The translations under genes and the position numbers were made by a program. Under the pieces are notes generated by a model, which saw only the letters and a list, made by a program, of their open reading frames with translations, was not told where the DNA came from and did not search any database. Below are positions 23,130-32,926 of a stretch of 64,000 bases of DNA, one piece after another (the stretch's first letter is position 1; each line of letters starts with the position of its first letter). Source of the stretch: Euleptes europaea (taxonomy: Eukaryota > Chordata > Lepidosauria > Squamata > Sphaerodactylidae); contig NC_079321.1 of assembly GCF_029931775.1 (NCBI RefSeq), positions 15,830,501 to 15,894,500 of the forward strand, given 5' to 3'.

Positions 23130-23455
23130 ACTCTAGAAGGGGAGGCAAGAGACCAAGAGGAAGAACAACCAGGCCAATATCCACCTTTCTGTGCAGGTGC
23201 AACAGATGTCTGATTCCCATCGTAGGGGTCCAAACGTCTGGAATAGCCTACCAGAATGGGTGCTGGGGTGCAGAGGACATTTGGTGGACGGTAAATTGTT
23301 TTAACTCTCAGTGCTGGCTTTTAACCCTATGTTTTAATTCCATATTGGTTTTTAACTTGTTGGATACTTGCAATGTCTGTCCAGCAGCTTCGTGCTGTTT
23401 CGTTAGCAGCCTCGAGTTTGCAAAGGCCATTATAAATATTTTTTTACAGATACAA
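23130..23455 (+). mobile_element. LINE 3' end (L2-like)
   Basis: A WNSLPEW-type peptide near 23240-23260, typical of the L2 ORF2 end, is followed by repeated TTTTAA-rich 3' UTR and a CATTATAAATATTT tail. Confidence 0.5.
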
Positions 23456-23924
23456 AATTAATGCTAAAGTAGCCAGATCCATTGCACTAGAGTTCTCTGA
23501 AAGGATGTACTAAGAAGCTATGATTCAATAAAGGATGAGGCTTGTTTCTTTCTGCCAGTGAGTGATCTCACACCAAGGTATACCTGACCCTTCTTTGCTG
23601 GCTCTCCAACCAGCTTTGGATAGGAGTTAGGGGTCATGCGACTGGCAGAGAGAAGCTGGTTCCAGTTGCCAAGATGGAGAGGAAGGCCAACAAAATGCAG
23701 GCTTGATTGATGGCAACACCTCCTTCCAAAGCTCTGCCCCCCTTTTAAAGATACCAACAAGTGTTAGGACTCTCTCAGCTCTGTTTGCAAGCAAGGTGGA
23801 GTTAGGAGACAAAACTGAGGCCTCTTTGAAAGATCTTGCTACCTAACAGTATGAAGGAACTACACAAGACACTGAGAGCTGCTCTACACATTACAAACTT
23901 CTTTCATGGAAGGAACATCCATTA

Positions 23925-24208
23925 AGAGCCAGCGTGGTGGTGAAGAGTGGTGGACACTAATCTGGAGTACCGGGTTTGATTCCCCACTCCTCCACGAGTG
24001 GTGGACTCTGATCTGGTGAACCGGGTTGGTTTCCCCACTCCTACACATCAAACCAGTTGGGTGACCTTGGGCTAGTCACAGCTCTCTCAGCCCCACCTAT
24101 CTGACAAGGTGCTGTTGCAGGGAGAGGAAGGGAAGGCGATTGTAAGCCGGTTTGATTTTCCTTAATAAAGGTAGAGAAAGTTGGCATATAAAAGCCAACT
24201 CTTCTTCT
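23925..24208 (+). mobile_element. tRNA-derived SINE
   Basis: AAGAGCCAGCGTGGTGGTGA head, GGGTTTGATTCCCCACTCC B-box region, AAAAGCCAACTCTTCTTC tail. Confidence 0.9.
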
Positions 24209-25904
24209 GCGTCTTTACATCTTAGAAGCAGACAACCTGCCGGTCAGCCATCACATCTGACGACTCTGCACGCAGGTATTCCACCACATGCTAACAAGAA
24301 GAAGCAATTAGGCTTTCCCGGCCTATGCCAAAAACCACACATTATGTTCTCCATCCAAACTGAATGCTACTTTTTCCACAGAAGTCTTTTTTGTGCAGGA
24401 ATTCTGCAATGGGTTCAAAAGAACTTCTTTAAAAGGACCATATACTTTCCCAGCAGCGATATTTAAAAAGTTGAAGCAGTCTGCAATTGAACTCCCTTCA
24501 TTCCCAAACCTTGGTGAGAACACTATAATCTTTAGGATTCCTCCCCCCAAATACTTTGTTGCATAAATAATTTCACTTTGCAGCCTCACATCTGTATAGG
24601 GTAAGGGTGGAGGAGAGAAGAGGTAAAGATGGTAGGGCCAAAAAAGCACAAAGTGAAATGAAAACATAACACTTGTTTTGCTTGAATTTAATACTTTAAT
24701 TGGCGCAATGTGGAAAGAAACATCTGAAATGTGACAGGCATCAGGTAACATCTGCTAAAAAATCTTCAGACATCATTTGAAGAAGACAAAATACCTGGGC
24801 CACACATAAAGCTTTGATGCTTAACACTTTCTCCAGACCGCCTCCCTGGTCTGAATAATATGCTGAGGAAGATGCTGGTTAGGATTGCTTTGGGATGAGC
24901 AAAGGTTGTACGTTGCTCATTTGCACTGGGAAAAACTGTCTCTACAAAGGAATCTGCAGCCATGGATTTGGCATTCCGCCTCACCTTTACCTATCTCAGT
25001 TACTGAAAAAGTAACCTTGAAAGTTAGGCATATGTACATATCCTACCAGGCAAGGAGTATGCTTAAATGCTTTGCTTCAAGTGATAGAGTTGCTATGTGG
25101 GCCCCAGAAATGTGTGAGATCTTTCAGAGTAACAGAGTATTTATCAAGCAAAAGTAGTGGAGATATCCTTTCTATTTTGCCTAAGAGCTCTGTGTAACTC
25201 AGAAGCTTGCATATTGCCAGGCCAACTGAAGTTGGTCCAATAGTGAGTCTGGCATATTTAATACCTTATATTGCTGGACACGGCCTGTAAGAACCTCATT
25301 CACATAGCACCTGTGCAACTTGTTGTGCAGCAGAATTGTTTCTAATGCTTGCAAGCAACCAGACTGTGTCAACATAAAAAATAATAATCAAAACATACAT
25401 TCATTTTACAGTATGATGGAGTTTGAACTCAGCAGTATTGTCTTGCTCCTTGCAGTGTTTTCTTGCAGTGTTTTAAAAAAATCACAGCATTTGGCTTAAA
25501 ACAGTGTGTCAAAATAAATATATTCTCTCTCAGTCATGAGGTAACAAATGTGCTTGAGAGAGTTGGGTGGAACAAACAATAACATTAAAAGAAACCTCGA
25601 TGGGACCAGCCCAGTCACTGACTTTGTCTCTCTGCTCATGAACACAGAAATCTTTAGTCCTAGGCATGTGAATAATTTCAGTTGTAGGACATGTCAGCTT
25701 CTTATCTGGCAAGGCTCCTGTGCCGTTAACAACTACACAACAGGCAGCTGTTCAGCAACAAATCTTTTCCTGACTAAAAAATACAGCAATTGGAAAAAAA
25801 ACACCCTTTTACTATCTATTTGCTATTGTACAGCTATTACTGGCACAGGTGCATTGCCAGAAAAAAAGTTGGCACCCCTTACTGGATATTGATTTCCACA
25901 AGAA
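24209..25904. other. Intergenic or distal ARL4C 3' UTR
   Basis: Repeat-poor, A+T-rich sequence. It could include the end of the ARL4C transcript if a polyadenylation site left of 25905 is used. Open frames here are short and unrecognised. Confidence 0.45.
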
Positions 25905-26399
25905 TTTATTGGGAGAATTCATTGCTGACCAGGAGAATCAGTTGTGTGTGAAATCTTTTGGTTTCCTCCCCCCGTTCTTCTTGTGTCAACTGAATCTCAT
26001 TCTGTTGCTATTTTTAAAAAAAATTAAGGTGGCAGTTGGAAAACTCTTTCATGTGCTTCCCTTAAATCAGTTTTACAGAGCTGCAGAAAAAGGTTATTTC
26101 CTACTGAAACTCAATCCGTCGTGCCACTGGTTACATAGCCTGATCATAAGTATACTCAGATTCAATTTCCTCAAACTCAAGGAAGTACACTCTTAGGAAT
26201 AAATGTGCATAGGAATGCAGCCTTACAACGCGATCCTATGCATGCTTATTCAGAGCTAAATCCCATCGAATTAAATTTGGCTTGCTTCCAAGCGAGGGTC
26301 CTGCATGTAGGATCGCTTTCAAGTATACCAGATTTCTCCTACTGTGCCAAAATCAATGCAAGTTTTGCAGGGATGGATTATATCTCCAGAGGGAAAGCT

Positions 26400-26610
26400 G
26401 TGTGAGTCTAAGGTAGCAAAAGAAACCAGCTGTCCAGCGGCACCTTGAAGAACAACATTTACCCCAGCCTCCCCCTTCATTCTGTAACTTCCCTCATAAA
26501 AACGTGGAGAATGATTTCCTCTGCACAGCATCTGAAGAAGTGAGCTCGGACTCAGGAAAGCTCATGCTGGAATAAATGTTGTTGGCCTTTAAGGTGTACC
26601 TCTGGACTTC
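26400..26610. repeat. Dispersed repeat inside probable ARL4C 3' UTR
   Basis: An AAGAAACCAGCTGTCCAGCG block and an inverted partner GAAAGCTCATGCTGGAATAA with GGCCTTTAAGGTGTACCTCT show two facing copies or one palindromic copy. Confidence 0.55.
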
Positions 26611-27919
26611 TGGACTCCATCTGCCTTTTTCTTAAGCCTCAGCTGCCACAGCTCTGAACCACCAATTAAAAAGGATACGACGGGGGTGGGGTGGGGGGAG
26701 ACATTAAAATATTGGACAGTTTGGAGAAGAAGCAATTTTCTCCCAAGTATTTTTTAACTCGGCTCAGAATCTTCCTGTACACTCACCAGTTCAGCTGAAT
26801 TCTATGTTGTCGTCCCCCCGCTCCATTTTGCTCCAGGGAGTTGGGGGGGGGTGCCTCTGGTCCAAGAAAGCACCGGATATGAACACGCCACCGAAACGCA
26901 GCTCTACCTGTTCCGGATGTCGTGTGGAAGAAAACAAAACCGAACACAAAATATGCCTGCCGTTGGGTTTCGCTGAGTAGGTATAAGACAACAGTTTTCC
27001 TGGTTATTGCTACGGTGAGAGAACAAGCTCTTCCAGCAGAATGTTTCGAACGCAGCACCAGGCAGCAGAGTAATCCGGCTGCCCACCGATTCACCCGCCA
27101 CTCACATCACACACAAGCAAGGTACGGGATTCTCTTTTCGTCTAGGAATTCACGGGTGCCGCTGGCAGGATGCCCCACATGCTTTTCAAACCCCTTCGAA
27201 GGGAAAATGCTCCACCTCTGCCTTTTGGCATCCCGCCGAAATGAAAGGAGACGCTTCCTACTGAGTATGCAAACCACTGCAAACCCCCCCACCCTTCGCT
27301 GATTTCATACATTTTGCTTACTGGCTGGCCTGCGAATGCCTTTGAAGCCACTCTTTTGTGGGTATGTGTGTGGGGGGGGGGGAACCCTTTCTCAGCCTTC
27401 CAACAAAGAGCCCTAAGCCAAGCAAGGTTTTCGTTTTGTTTTATGTATCAAACCCCTCATCCCCACCCGCCCCAAACCACAGCATCGATTCCCCCCCCCC
27501 CAAGCAATAAATCTCTCAAGTCTCTGGCTCTTCATTGCGCACGTGGCCTGGTACCGAGATGGGAGCACAAACCTTTCTCCAGTGGCAACAGAGTCCGGCC
27601 CTGTCACGGTGTCCAAGTGTCCATCTCCCGTGGTTGTTTCCAATGAAACCTTCCATTGGGATGGGGGGCGTGGGGGAAACGAGGCAATAAACGTCTATTA
27701 ATTCCACCATAGCAGCAGCAGCTGGTCGAAACCACCTCACCCCCCGCCCAGCTTCTAGCCCTGCTAGAAAGAAATGTTCTCCAGGGGAGAAATGGGCCTC
27801 TCCTCCGACTGCGGCTCAGTGACTTGGGGGGCGGGGCGGGGGTCCTGGGCCAGGCCGCCTTGCCCCCCAAGCGCCAGCCAGCACGAGGCGACCCCTTCCC
27901 TCCCGCTCCCCCGCCCCAG

Positions 27920-28097
27920 TAGGGATGCCAGGTCATTCTGGGAGGTTTCTGGGGCGGAGCCTGAGGAGGGCGGGGTTTGGGGAGGGACCTCAGGGCCATA
28001 GAGTCCAATTGCCCAAGGGGCCATTTCCTCCCGGGGAGCTGAGATCAGTTGTGACAGCAGGCGATCTCCAGCTGGGACCTGGAGGCGGGCAGCCCTA
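27920..28097 (+). mobile_element. hAT MITE in the ARL4C 3' UTR, 100 bp after the stop
   Basis: TAGGGATGCCAGG to GGCAGCCCTA with the GGGGCGGAGCCTGAGG body of subtype A. The flanks CGCCCCAG and CCCCCCGG agree at six of eight bases. It lies within the CpG island and antisense to the gene, and is slightly shorter and more G+C-rich than other copies. Confidence 0.82.
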
Positions 28098-28196
28098 CCC
28101 CCCGGGGGTGGGGGTGGGTCGTCCCGGCGAGGCCACGTGGGTGGGTAGGGGGGTGGTTGGGGGGTGCCCGGCCTCCCCCGGCGGGGGGGGCCCCCC

Positions 28197-28775
28197 CTAC
28201 CGCTTCTTCTTCTGCTTGAGGCTCTTGCGGCGCTTGAGGATCATCTCGTAGAGGCGGTCCATGCCCTCGGTGAGGCCCTCGCCGATGATGGCGCAGGCGG
28301 GCTGGACGTGGTAGGCGGTGGCCGGGCTGAGCTCGGCCAGGGCCAGCTGCTTCTCGATGTCGGCCACGGGCAGGGAGCGGGGCAGGTCCTGCTTGTTGGC
28401 GATGACGAGCAAGGGGGTGCCCTGGTTCTCGGCGAACTTGGTGACCTTGTGCAGCTCGGTCTTGGCCTCCTCCAGGCGGTCCACGTCCACCGAGTCCACC
28501 ACGTAGATGATGCCGTCGGTGCAGCGGCTGTAGGACTTCCAGAGCGGGCGCAGCTTCTCCTGGCCGCCCACGTCCCAGAAGTGGCAGCTGATGCCCTTGG
28601 CCGAGCCGTTGCTCAGCCGGATCTTCTCCGTGTTGAAGCCGATGGTGGGCACGGTGTTGACGAACTCGTTGAACTTGAGCCGGTACAGCACCGTCGTCTT
28701 GCCCGCCGAGTCCAAGCCCAGCATGACGATGTGCAGCGACTGGAAGGCCGAGATGTTGGACGAGATGTTCCCCAT
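28197..28775 (-). CDS. ARL4C: ARL4C, ADP-ribosylation factor-like small GTPase 4C (intact, single exon)
   Basis: A complete 192-residue reading frame with stop TAG at 28197-28199 and ATG at 28773-28775; the start context (GACGCCATGG) has G at -3 and +4. Visible motifs: Gly2 for N-myristoylation; P-loop GLDSAGKT (20-27); switch I with Thr44 in PTIGF (43-47); WDVGGQ (67-72) with Gln72; NKQD (127-130); a CAI-type G5 region (161-163); and a basic tail KRRKSLKQKKKR (181-192). The length and these features are those of vertebrate ARL4C. Known for the family: a GTP-binding protein of the plasma membrane and nucleus, which recruits cytohesin/ARNO to activate ARF6, affects cell shape and migration, is an LXR target linked to cholesterol export, and has an intronless coding region. 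Codons are almost all G/C-ending. Compared with human ARL4C from memory there are about eight conservative changes (for example R53, R133, R174). ARL4A/ARL4D are less likely because the N-terminus and tail match ARL4C best. Confidence 0.97.
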   Translation of the reverse strand: MGNISSNISAFQSLHIVMLGLDSAGKTTVLYRLKFNEFVNTVPTIGFNTEKIRLSNGSAKGISCHFWDVGGQEKLRPLWKSYSRCTDGIIYVVDSVDVDRLEEAKTELHKVTKFAENQGTPLLVIANKQDLPRSLPVADIEKQLALAELSPATAYHVQPACAIIGEGLTEGMDRLYEMILKRRKSLKQKKKR

Positions 28776-29364
28776 GGCGTCGGGGGGTGGAGAGGGAGGG
28801 AGGGAGAGCCGCTCCGGGCCCGGCCCCGACCGCCGGCGGTCACCACGCCGAGCCGCCGCCGGCCATCCCGGCCGAGCTGGAGAGGGGCAGGCGGCGCGCG
28901 CGCGCCTGCCTTCCCGGGGCTGCGGACAAAGCCGGCGCCCCTCCCTGGCTCAGCGGCCCCCCGCCGCCGGCCGGCCGCGCCGACGCTCCCCCTGCATCGC
29001 CCCGGCAGCCCGGCCCGCGCCTCGCCCGCTCGCCCGCCCAGCGACTGCGGCTCAATCCATCAAGGGCCCGCCTCGGCCTCGCCTCCGGAGCGCAGCGCAG
29101 CGCGGCGCCGCTCGCCCAGGGAGGAGCTTGGCGCGCGCGCGCTCTCGCTCTCTCTCTCTCCGGCCCGGCCCCCTTGGCCTGGGGCTGGCCGGGGAGGGGC
29201 TGGCCGAGGGGCTGACCCGGCCGCGCCCCCCGCCCCCCTGTGCCGGGCAGCCCAAACAAAACGGAGGGCAGGGCCCCTTGGGCGCGATCGCTGCGCTCGG
29301 AGAGCCCGTGGGGACCCGGGGACGCCAAAGGGCTTGGACGGCGAAGGGCTGCAGAGGTGCGATT

Positions 29365-29945
29365 ATGGGCGGAAACGCATGGGGCGGAAACGCCCGGTCG
29401 CTTGAGCCTCCTTTCTTCCCTGTTCCAGCCAGGATCCAGCCAGGATCGAACGCACGAACGTTCGAAGAACGTTCAGCCAGGATCGAACGCACGAACGTTC
29501 TTCCCTGTTCCAGCCAGGATCCAGCCAGGATCGAACGCACGAACGTTCGAAGAACGTTCAGCCAGGATCGAACGCACGAACGTTCTTCCCTGTTCCAGCC
29601 AGGATCCAGCCAGGATCGAACGCACGAACGTTCGTGCGTTCGATCCTGGCTGGATCCTGGCTGGAACAGGGAAGAACGTTCGTGCGTTCGATCCTGGCTG
29701 GATCCTGGCTGGAACAGGGAAGAACGTTCGTGCGTTCGATCCTGGCTGGATCCTGGCTGGAACAGGGAAGAAAGGAGGCTCAAGCGACCGTGCGTTTTCG
29801 CCCCATGGTTGCTTCATCCTGCTTTAATCCCTGTTTCAGCCAGGATTCAGCCTGGATCGAACGCATGCGTTTCGCCTAAGGTGCGTTCGATCCTGGCTAC
29901 AACAGGGATTAAAGGAGGATGGAGCGACCGTGCGTTTCCGCCCAT
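29365..29945. repeat. CpG-rich compound palindrome with internal tandem repeats, upstream of ARL4C
   Basis: Two adjoining hairpin units. Unit 1 (29378-29807) has ends CATGGGGCGGAAACGC and its near reverse complement, a perfect dyad centred at 29629/29630 with about 70-bp perfect arms, a left arm of 85-bp tandem units (restarts at 29416, 29501 and 29586) and a right arm of 48-bp units (restarts at 29634, 29682 and 29730). Unit 2 (about 29806-29945) is a simpler, diverged hairpin of the same arm sequence. The outermost 15 bases (29365 on; up to 29945) are exact inverted repeats, ATGGGCGGAAACGCA. The motifs GAACGTTC, GGATCC and CAGCCAGGATC recur. It looks like a foldback element that expanded internally; the family is not recognised. 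The long open frames across it are by-products of the repeats. Confidence 0.85.
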
Positions 29946-30194
29946 CGTTGCAGTACAACAGGGGTTCGGGGGTGGGGGGAGAGACCCAAGATCGTTATCG
30001 AGAAAGTTTATTTGCGGCTGCTGACTCAGGGGCCCCAATGGGCAGAAATCTCTTGAGTCCCGATTATACTGGGGAAGAGGTATTTGTCCAAATTCAAGTT
30101 ATGACGGTACATCGACAAGTTATGCGTATCTGATTGTATTACAGACAGAAAGGCGACTCAGGACAGTTGCAGTTTCATCCAGTTTCTCCTACAC

Positions 30195-30325
30195 ACTTGA
30201 CACTGAGAGACACTGTCCTTCAGTGTTACTACTTTGAAGATGCCTGCCACAGTTGCTGGCGAAACGTCAGGAAAGAAAATTCCAAGACCACGGTTACACA
30301 GCCCGGATAACCTACAAGAACCAAT
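30195..30325 (+). mobile_element. Second copy of the Penelope-like arm
   Basis: Nearly identical to the right arm of the palindrome at 8633-8889 (from GACACTGTCCTTCAGTGTTA to GGATAACCTACAAGAACC), single and not inverted. Confidence 0.65.
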
Positions 30326-30490
30326 CTCCTATCATTGTTTATCGAGACACTCCATGACTCTTAGCCCAGTGACCCAGTGCACAGAGCAGGCTTGTAGCTA
30401 GGCAGAAATTCCTTCCCTGGCAGTCTGGAAGCCAATTATTACCAGGAGATCTCTGGGGTACTGTCACAATATGAAAGGAGGTTGCCGAGC

Positions 30491-30675
30491 TTGGCCGTTC
30501 ACGCACGGAAGGTTGGGCCTTGGATTGGCCGCTCTCTAGATGCACATTTTCCCCATCCAAATCCTCAACACTCAATAATAAGCCCCCAGGCAGAGTTTTG
30601 AGAATTAGGATGGGGGAAACGTGCATCTAGGGAGAGGCAAATCCAAGGCAAAAACCTCCAGTGCATAAAGGGCCA
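30491..30675. mobile_element. Foldback MITE
   Basis: Arms share TTGGATTGGCCGCTCTCTAG with its inverted copy and ends TTGGCCGTTC / AAAGGGCCAA. Same family as 5874-6055. Confidence 0.75.
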
Positions 30676-31252
30676 ACTTGAGAAGGTGCAGAAAAAAGCG
30701 ACCAAAACGATCAGGGAACTCGAGCAGCTGCTTAGGGCTGTTTAGCTTGGAAGGAAGGCAGTTAAGGGGAGACATGATAGAGGTCTATAAAATTATGCGT
30801 GGTATGGAGAAAGTGGATGGGGAGAAGCTTTTCTTCCTCAATGCTAGAACGCAGGGTCATCTGCTGAAGGTGGAGTGTGAGAGATTCAAAACAGATGAAG
30901 TACTGCTTCACACAACACATAGTTAAATTGTGGAACTCCCTGCCCCAGGGTGTGGTGGTGGCTGCCAACTTGGAAGGCTTTAAGAGGGGAGAGGACATGT
31001 TCATGGACGAGAGGGCTATTCATGGCTACTAGTCAAAATGGATACTAGTCATGATGCATACCTGTTCTCTCCAGGATCAGAGGGGCATGCCTATTATATT
31101 AGGTGCTGTGGAACACAGACAGGATGGTGCTGCTGCAGTCGTCTTGTTTGTGGGCTTCCTAGAGGCACCTGGTTGGCCACTTCGTGAACAGACTGCTGGA
31201 CTTGATGGGCCTTGGTCTGATCCGGCATGGCTTTTCTTACATTATTATGTGA
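30676..31252 (+). mobile_element. CR1-type LINE 3' end (second subfamily)
   Basis: Longer copy: begins in the ORF2 C-terminal region (GDMIEVYKIMRGMEK), continues through TGGAACTCCCTGCCCCAGGG to the GGCCTTGGTCTGATCC block and a degraded ATTATTATGTG tail. Confidence 0.85.
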
Positions 31253-32373
31253 TTATAACAAGGAATGGGTTAAGAGAAATAACGGAAGGACTCCAATAGG
31301 GGCCCTGGGACGGGCAAGGCATTTCCTAGGGCATTTGACATCTGGAATGGGGGTAGAATGAGTGGCATCCATTGGCCTGAAAGGAGAGTGAAGAATAGAG
31401 GGATGGCCCAGGGACTACCATGATAGCCCCCCGACCACACTGGCTGTTCCTGGGTGTCAGAAAATGGTGCCTAAGAACTAGAGCACTCTAGATCTAGGAT
31501 GGCAGTCCCCGCGACCTGCATGACCGCCTTGGGACAGGAAGTAAAGAATACTATATTGAAATTAATATTCATGGAAGTTGTGTGAAGGTCCTAGAATCCC
31601 TACCCCCTCCTCACATCTTTTGCATCCTTTATGACCCTGGTTTCTGCCCATTCTGTTTCCTTTGAGGTTGAAGATATTTGTATTCACTACCTCATTTTGC
31701 ACAGCTGACAAGCATAAATCTTCCTCTCTTGTCTCCCTTACAGGCAAGCCTCATGAGGCTGCTGTATCCCCACAGGAACTTGTGGCAGGACACCAGCTGT
31801 GTGCGTTTCCTGTGGGAGTTGCAGGGGGGCAATTCTGGAAAGGAATGCAGCATGGGGAGAGGAGGGGCTCCTGCCTGCCCCATGCCATCTTCCTGACCTG
31901 AAACAGTTCCCGGTGGTTGGACGACATTATTTACCGGGAGGGGGCCTGCACATGTGATCATCTAGTCATAATTATTATTATTCCAAGTACCCAGTGATGT
32001 TGACTGTGGTAGTTGTGCAGCACTCGGAGCAGGCCTGCCATAAGAAGACGAACGGGTTTTGAGTCTGACCTGACGTCTTGCACAAGATGGCGTTCAGATC
32101 CTGGCAGCTATATAGCACCAGGCCATTCCATGCAGATCATCTGACCACACAAGTACTTGTAAACACTTGAAAAGTACCTCTCCTTATTGAGAGAAAGCTT
32201 TCACTCAGAGGGGCGGCTTGTCTAAATGGATTTTATACAACAAAGGTACCACCCACCCCCCGGATCCTGCCCGTAAAAAAAAGTAGATGCTGTTGAGGGA
32301 CTATATTTAAACAAAAAATACTCACATGCTTAGGAAAGGGGGGTCAATTCTCACATTTTACTTTGCCCTCTAT
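31253..32373. other. Intergenic, no gene seen
   Basis: Mostly unique-looking sequence; a short CAGGCAAGCCTCATGAGG dyad lies near 31742. No repeat family recognised. Confidence 0.55.
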
Positions 32374-32565
32374 TAGGGTTGCCGACTCTGGGTTGGGAAA
32401 TTCCTGGAGATTTGGGGGATGGAGCCTGGGGAGGGCAGGGTCTCAGTGCCATATAGTCCACCCTGCAAAGCAGCCATATTATCCAGGGGAACTGATCAAT
32501 GTCATCTGGAGAGCAGTTGTAATTCCAGGAGATCTCCAGGGCCTGCCTGAAGGCTGGCAACCTTA
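32374..32565 (+). mobile_element. B-subtype hAT MITE
   Basis: TAGGGTTGCCGACTCTGGG to CTGGCAACCTTA with the complete B body. No target duplication is seen. Confidence 0.8.
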
Positions 32566-32703
32566 CAATGCCTGGACCATTCTTTTCCAAGCCTTTTTTC
32601 CAGTTTCAGACAAATGCTTCATGCAAGGGAATGCAACTAGGTAAAGCATGAGAGGGGGAAGAGTTTAGGTCCCTCTTGCTACTAACTCTAGTTTGGGTTA
32701 ATA

Positions 32704-32926
32704 AGAAGAAGAGTTGGTTTTTACACCCCGCTTTTCTCTACCACAAGGAGTCTCAAAGCAGCTTACAATCACCTTCCCTTCCCCTCCCCACAACAGGCAC
32801 CTTGTGAGGTAGGTGGGGCTGAGAGAGTTCTGAGAGAACTGTGACTAGCAGGCTTCATATGGAGGGTGGGGAATCAAACCCGGTTCGCCAGATTAGAATC
32901 CAGCACTCTTAACCACTACACCACCA
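32704..32926 (-). mobile_element. tRNA-derived SINE, minus
   Basis: GAAGAAGAGTTGGTTTTTAC tail at left to CTCTTAACCACTACACCACC head at right; single-head version. Confidence 0.88.

Larger units (their letters stand above)
25905..28196 (-). other. Probable ARL4C 3' untranslated region (end uncertain)
   Basis: The sequence downstream of the ARL4C stop is GC-rich to about 27740, then becomes ordinary in composition. It carries one hAT MITE copy just after the stop. A minus-strand AATAAA (TTTATT at 25905-25910) is a possible polyadenylation signal giving a UTR of about 2.3 kb, plausible because mammalian ARL4C has a long 3' UTR. Other minus-strand ATTAAA variants lie farther left near 24.69 kb. 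A dispersed repeat occupies 26400-26610 inside this interval. No other gene is seen here. Confidence 0.4.
27780..29350. promoter_or_regulatory. CpG island spanning ARL4C coding region and 5' flank
   Basis: Very high G+C with frequent CpG from about 27780 to 29350, against an A+T-richer background on both sides. It includes GC-box-like runs (for example near 27826-27838 and many in 28780-29250) and a short CT run at 29147-29161. ARL4C is transcribed leftward, so its promoter and 5' UTR should lie to the right of 28775. I see no clear TATA box; the exact start site cannot be read from sequence. CpG-island promoters are usual for ARL4C in vertebrates. Confidence 0.75.

Noticed and set aside
24323-24751. 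142-codon minus-strand open frame left of ARL4C
   Set aside because: Same strand as ARL4C but no recognisable protein; probably chance in A+T-rich non-coding or 3' UTR sequence.
28164-29405. 413-codon open frame on the plus strand across ARL4C
   Set aside because: Antisense shadow in stop-poor, CpG-rich DNA; the peptide is low-complexity Ala/Arg/Pro/Gly/Leu and has no family.
29052-29783. 243-codon minus-strand frame upstream of ARL4C with repeated QDRTHERSSLFQPGSS peptide
   Set aside because: A product of the same palindrome and the GC-rich island; not a credible upstream exon.
28591-30024. 477-codon plus-strand open frame with a repeated RSWLDPGWNREE peptide
   Set aside because: It spans the antisense of ARL4C and then the palindrome; the peptide repeat simply follows the 48-bp DNA unit and reads similarly on both strands.
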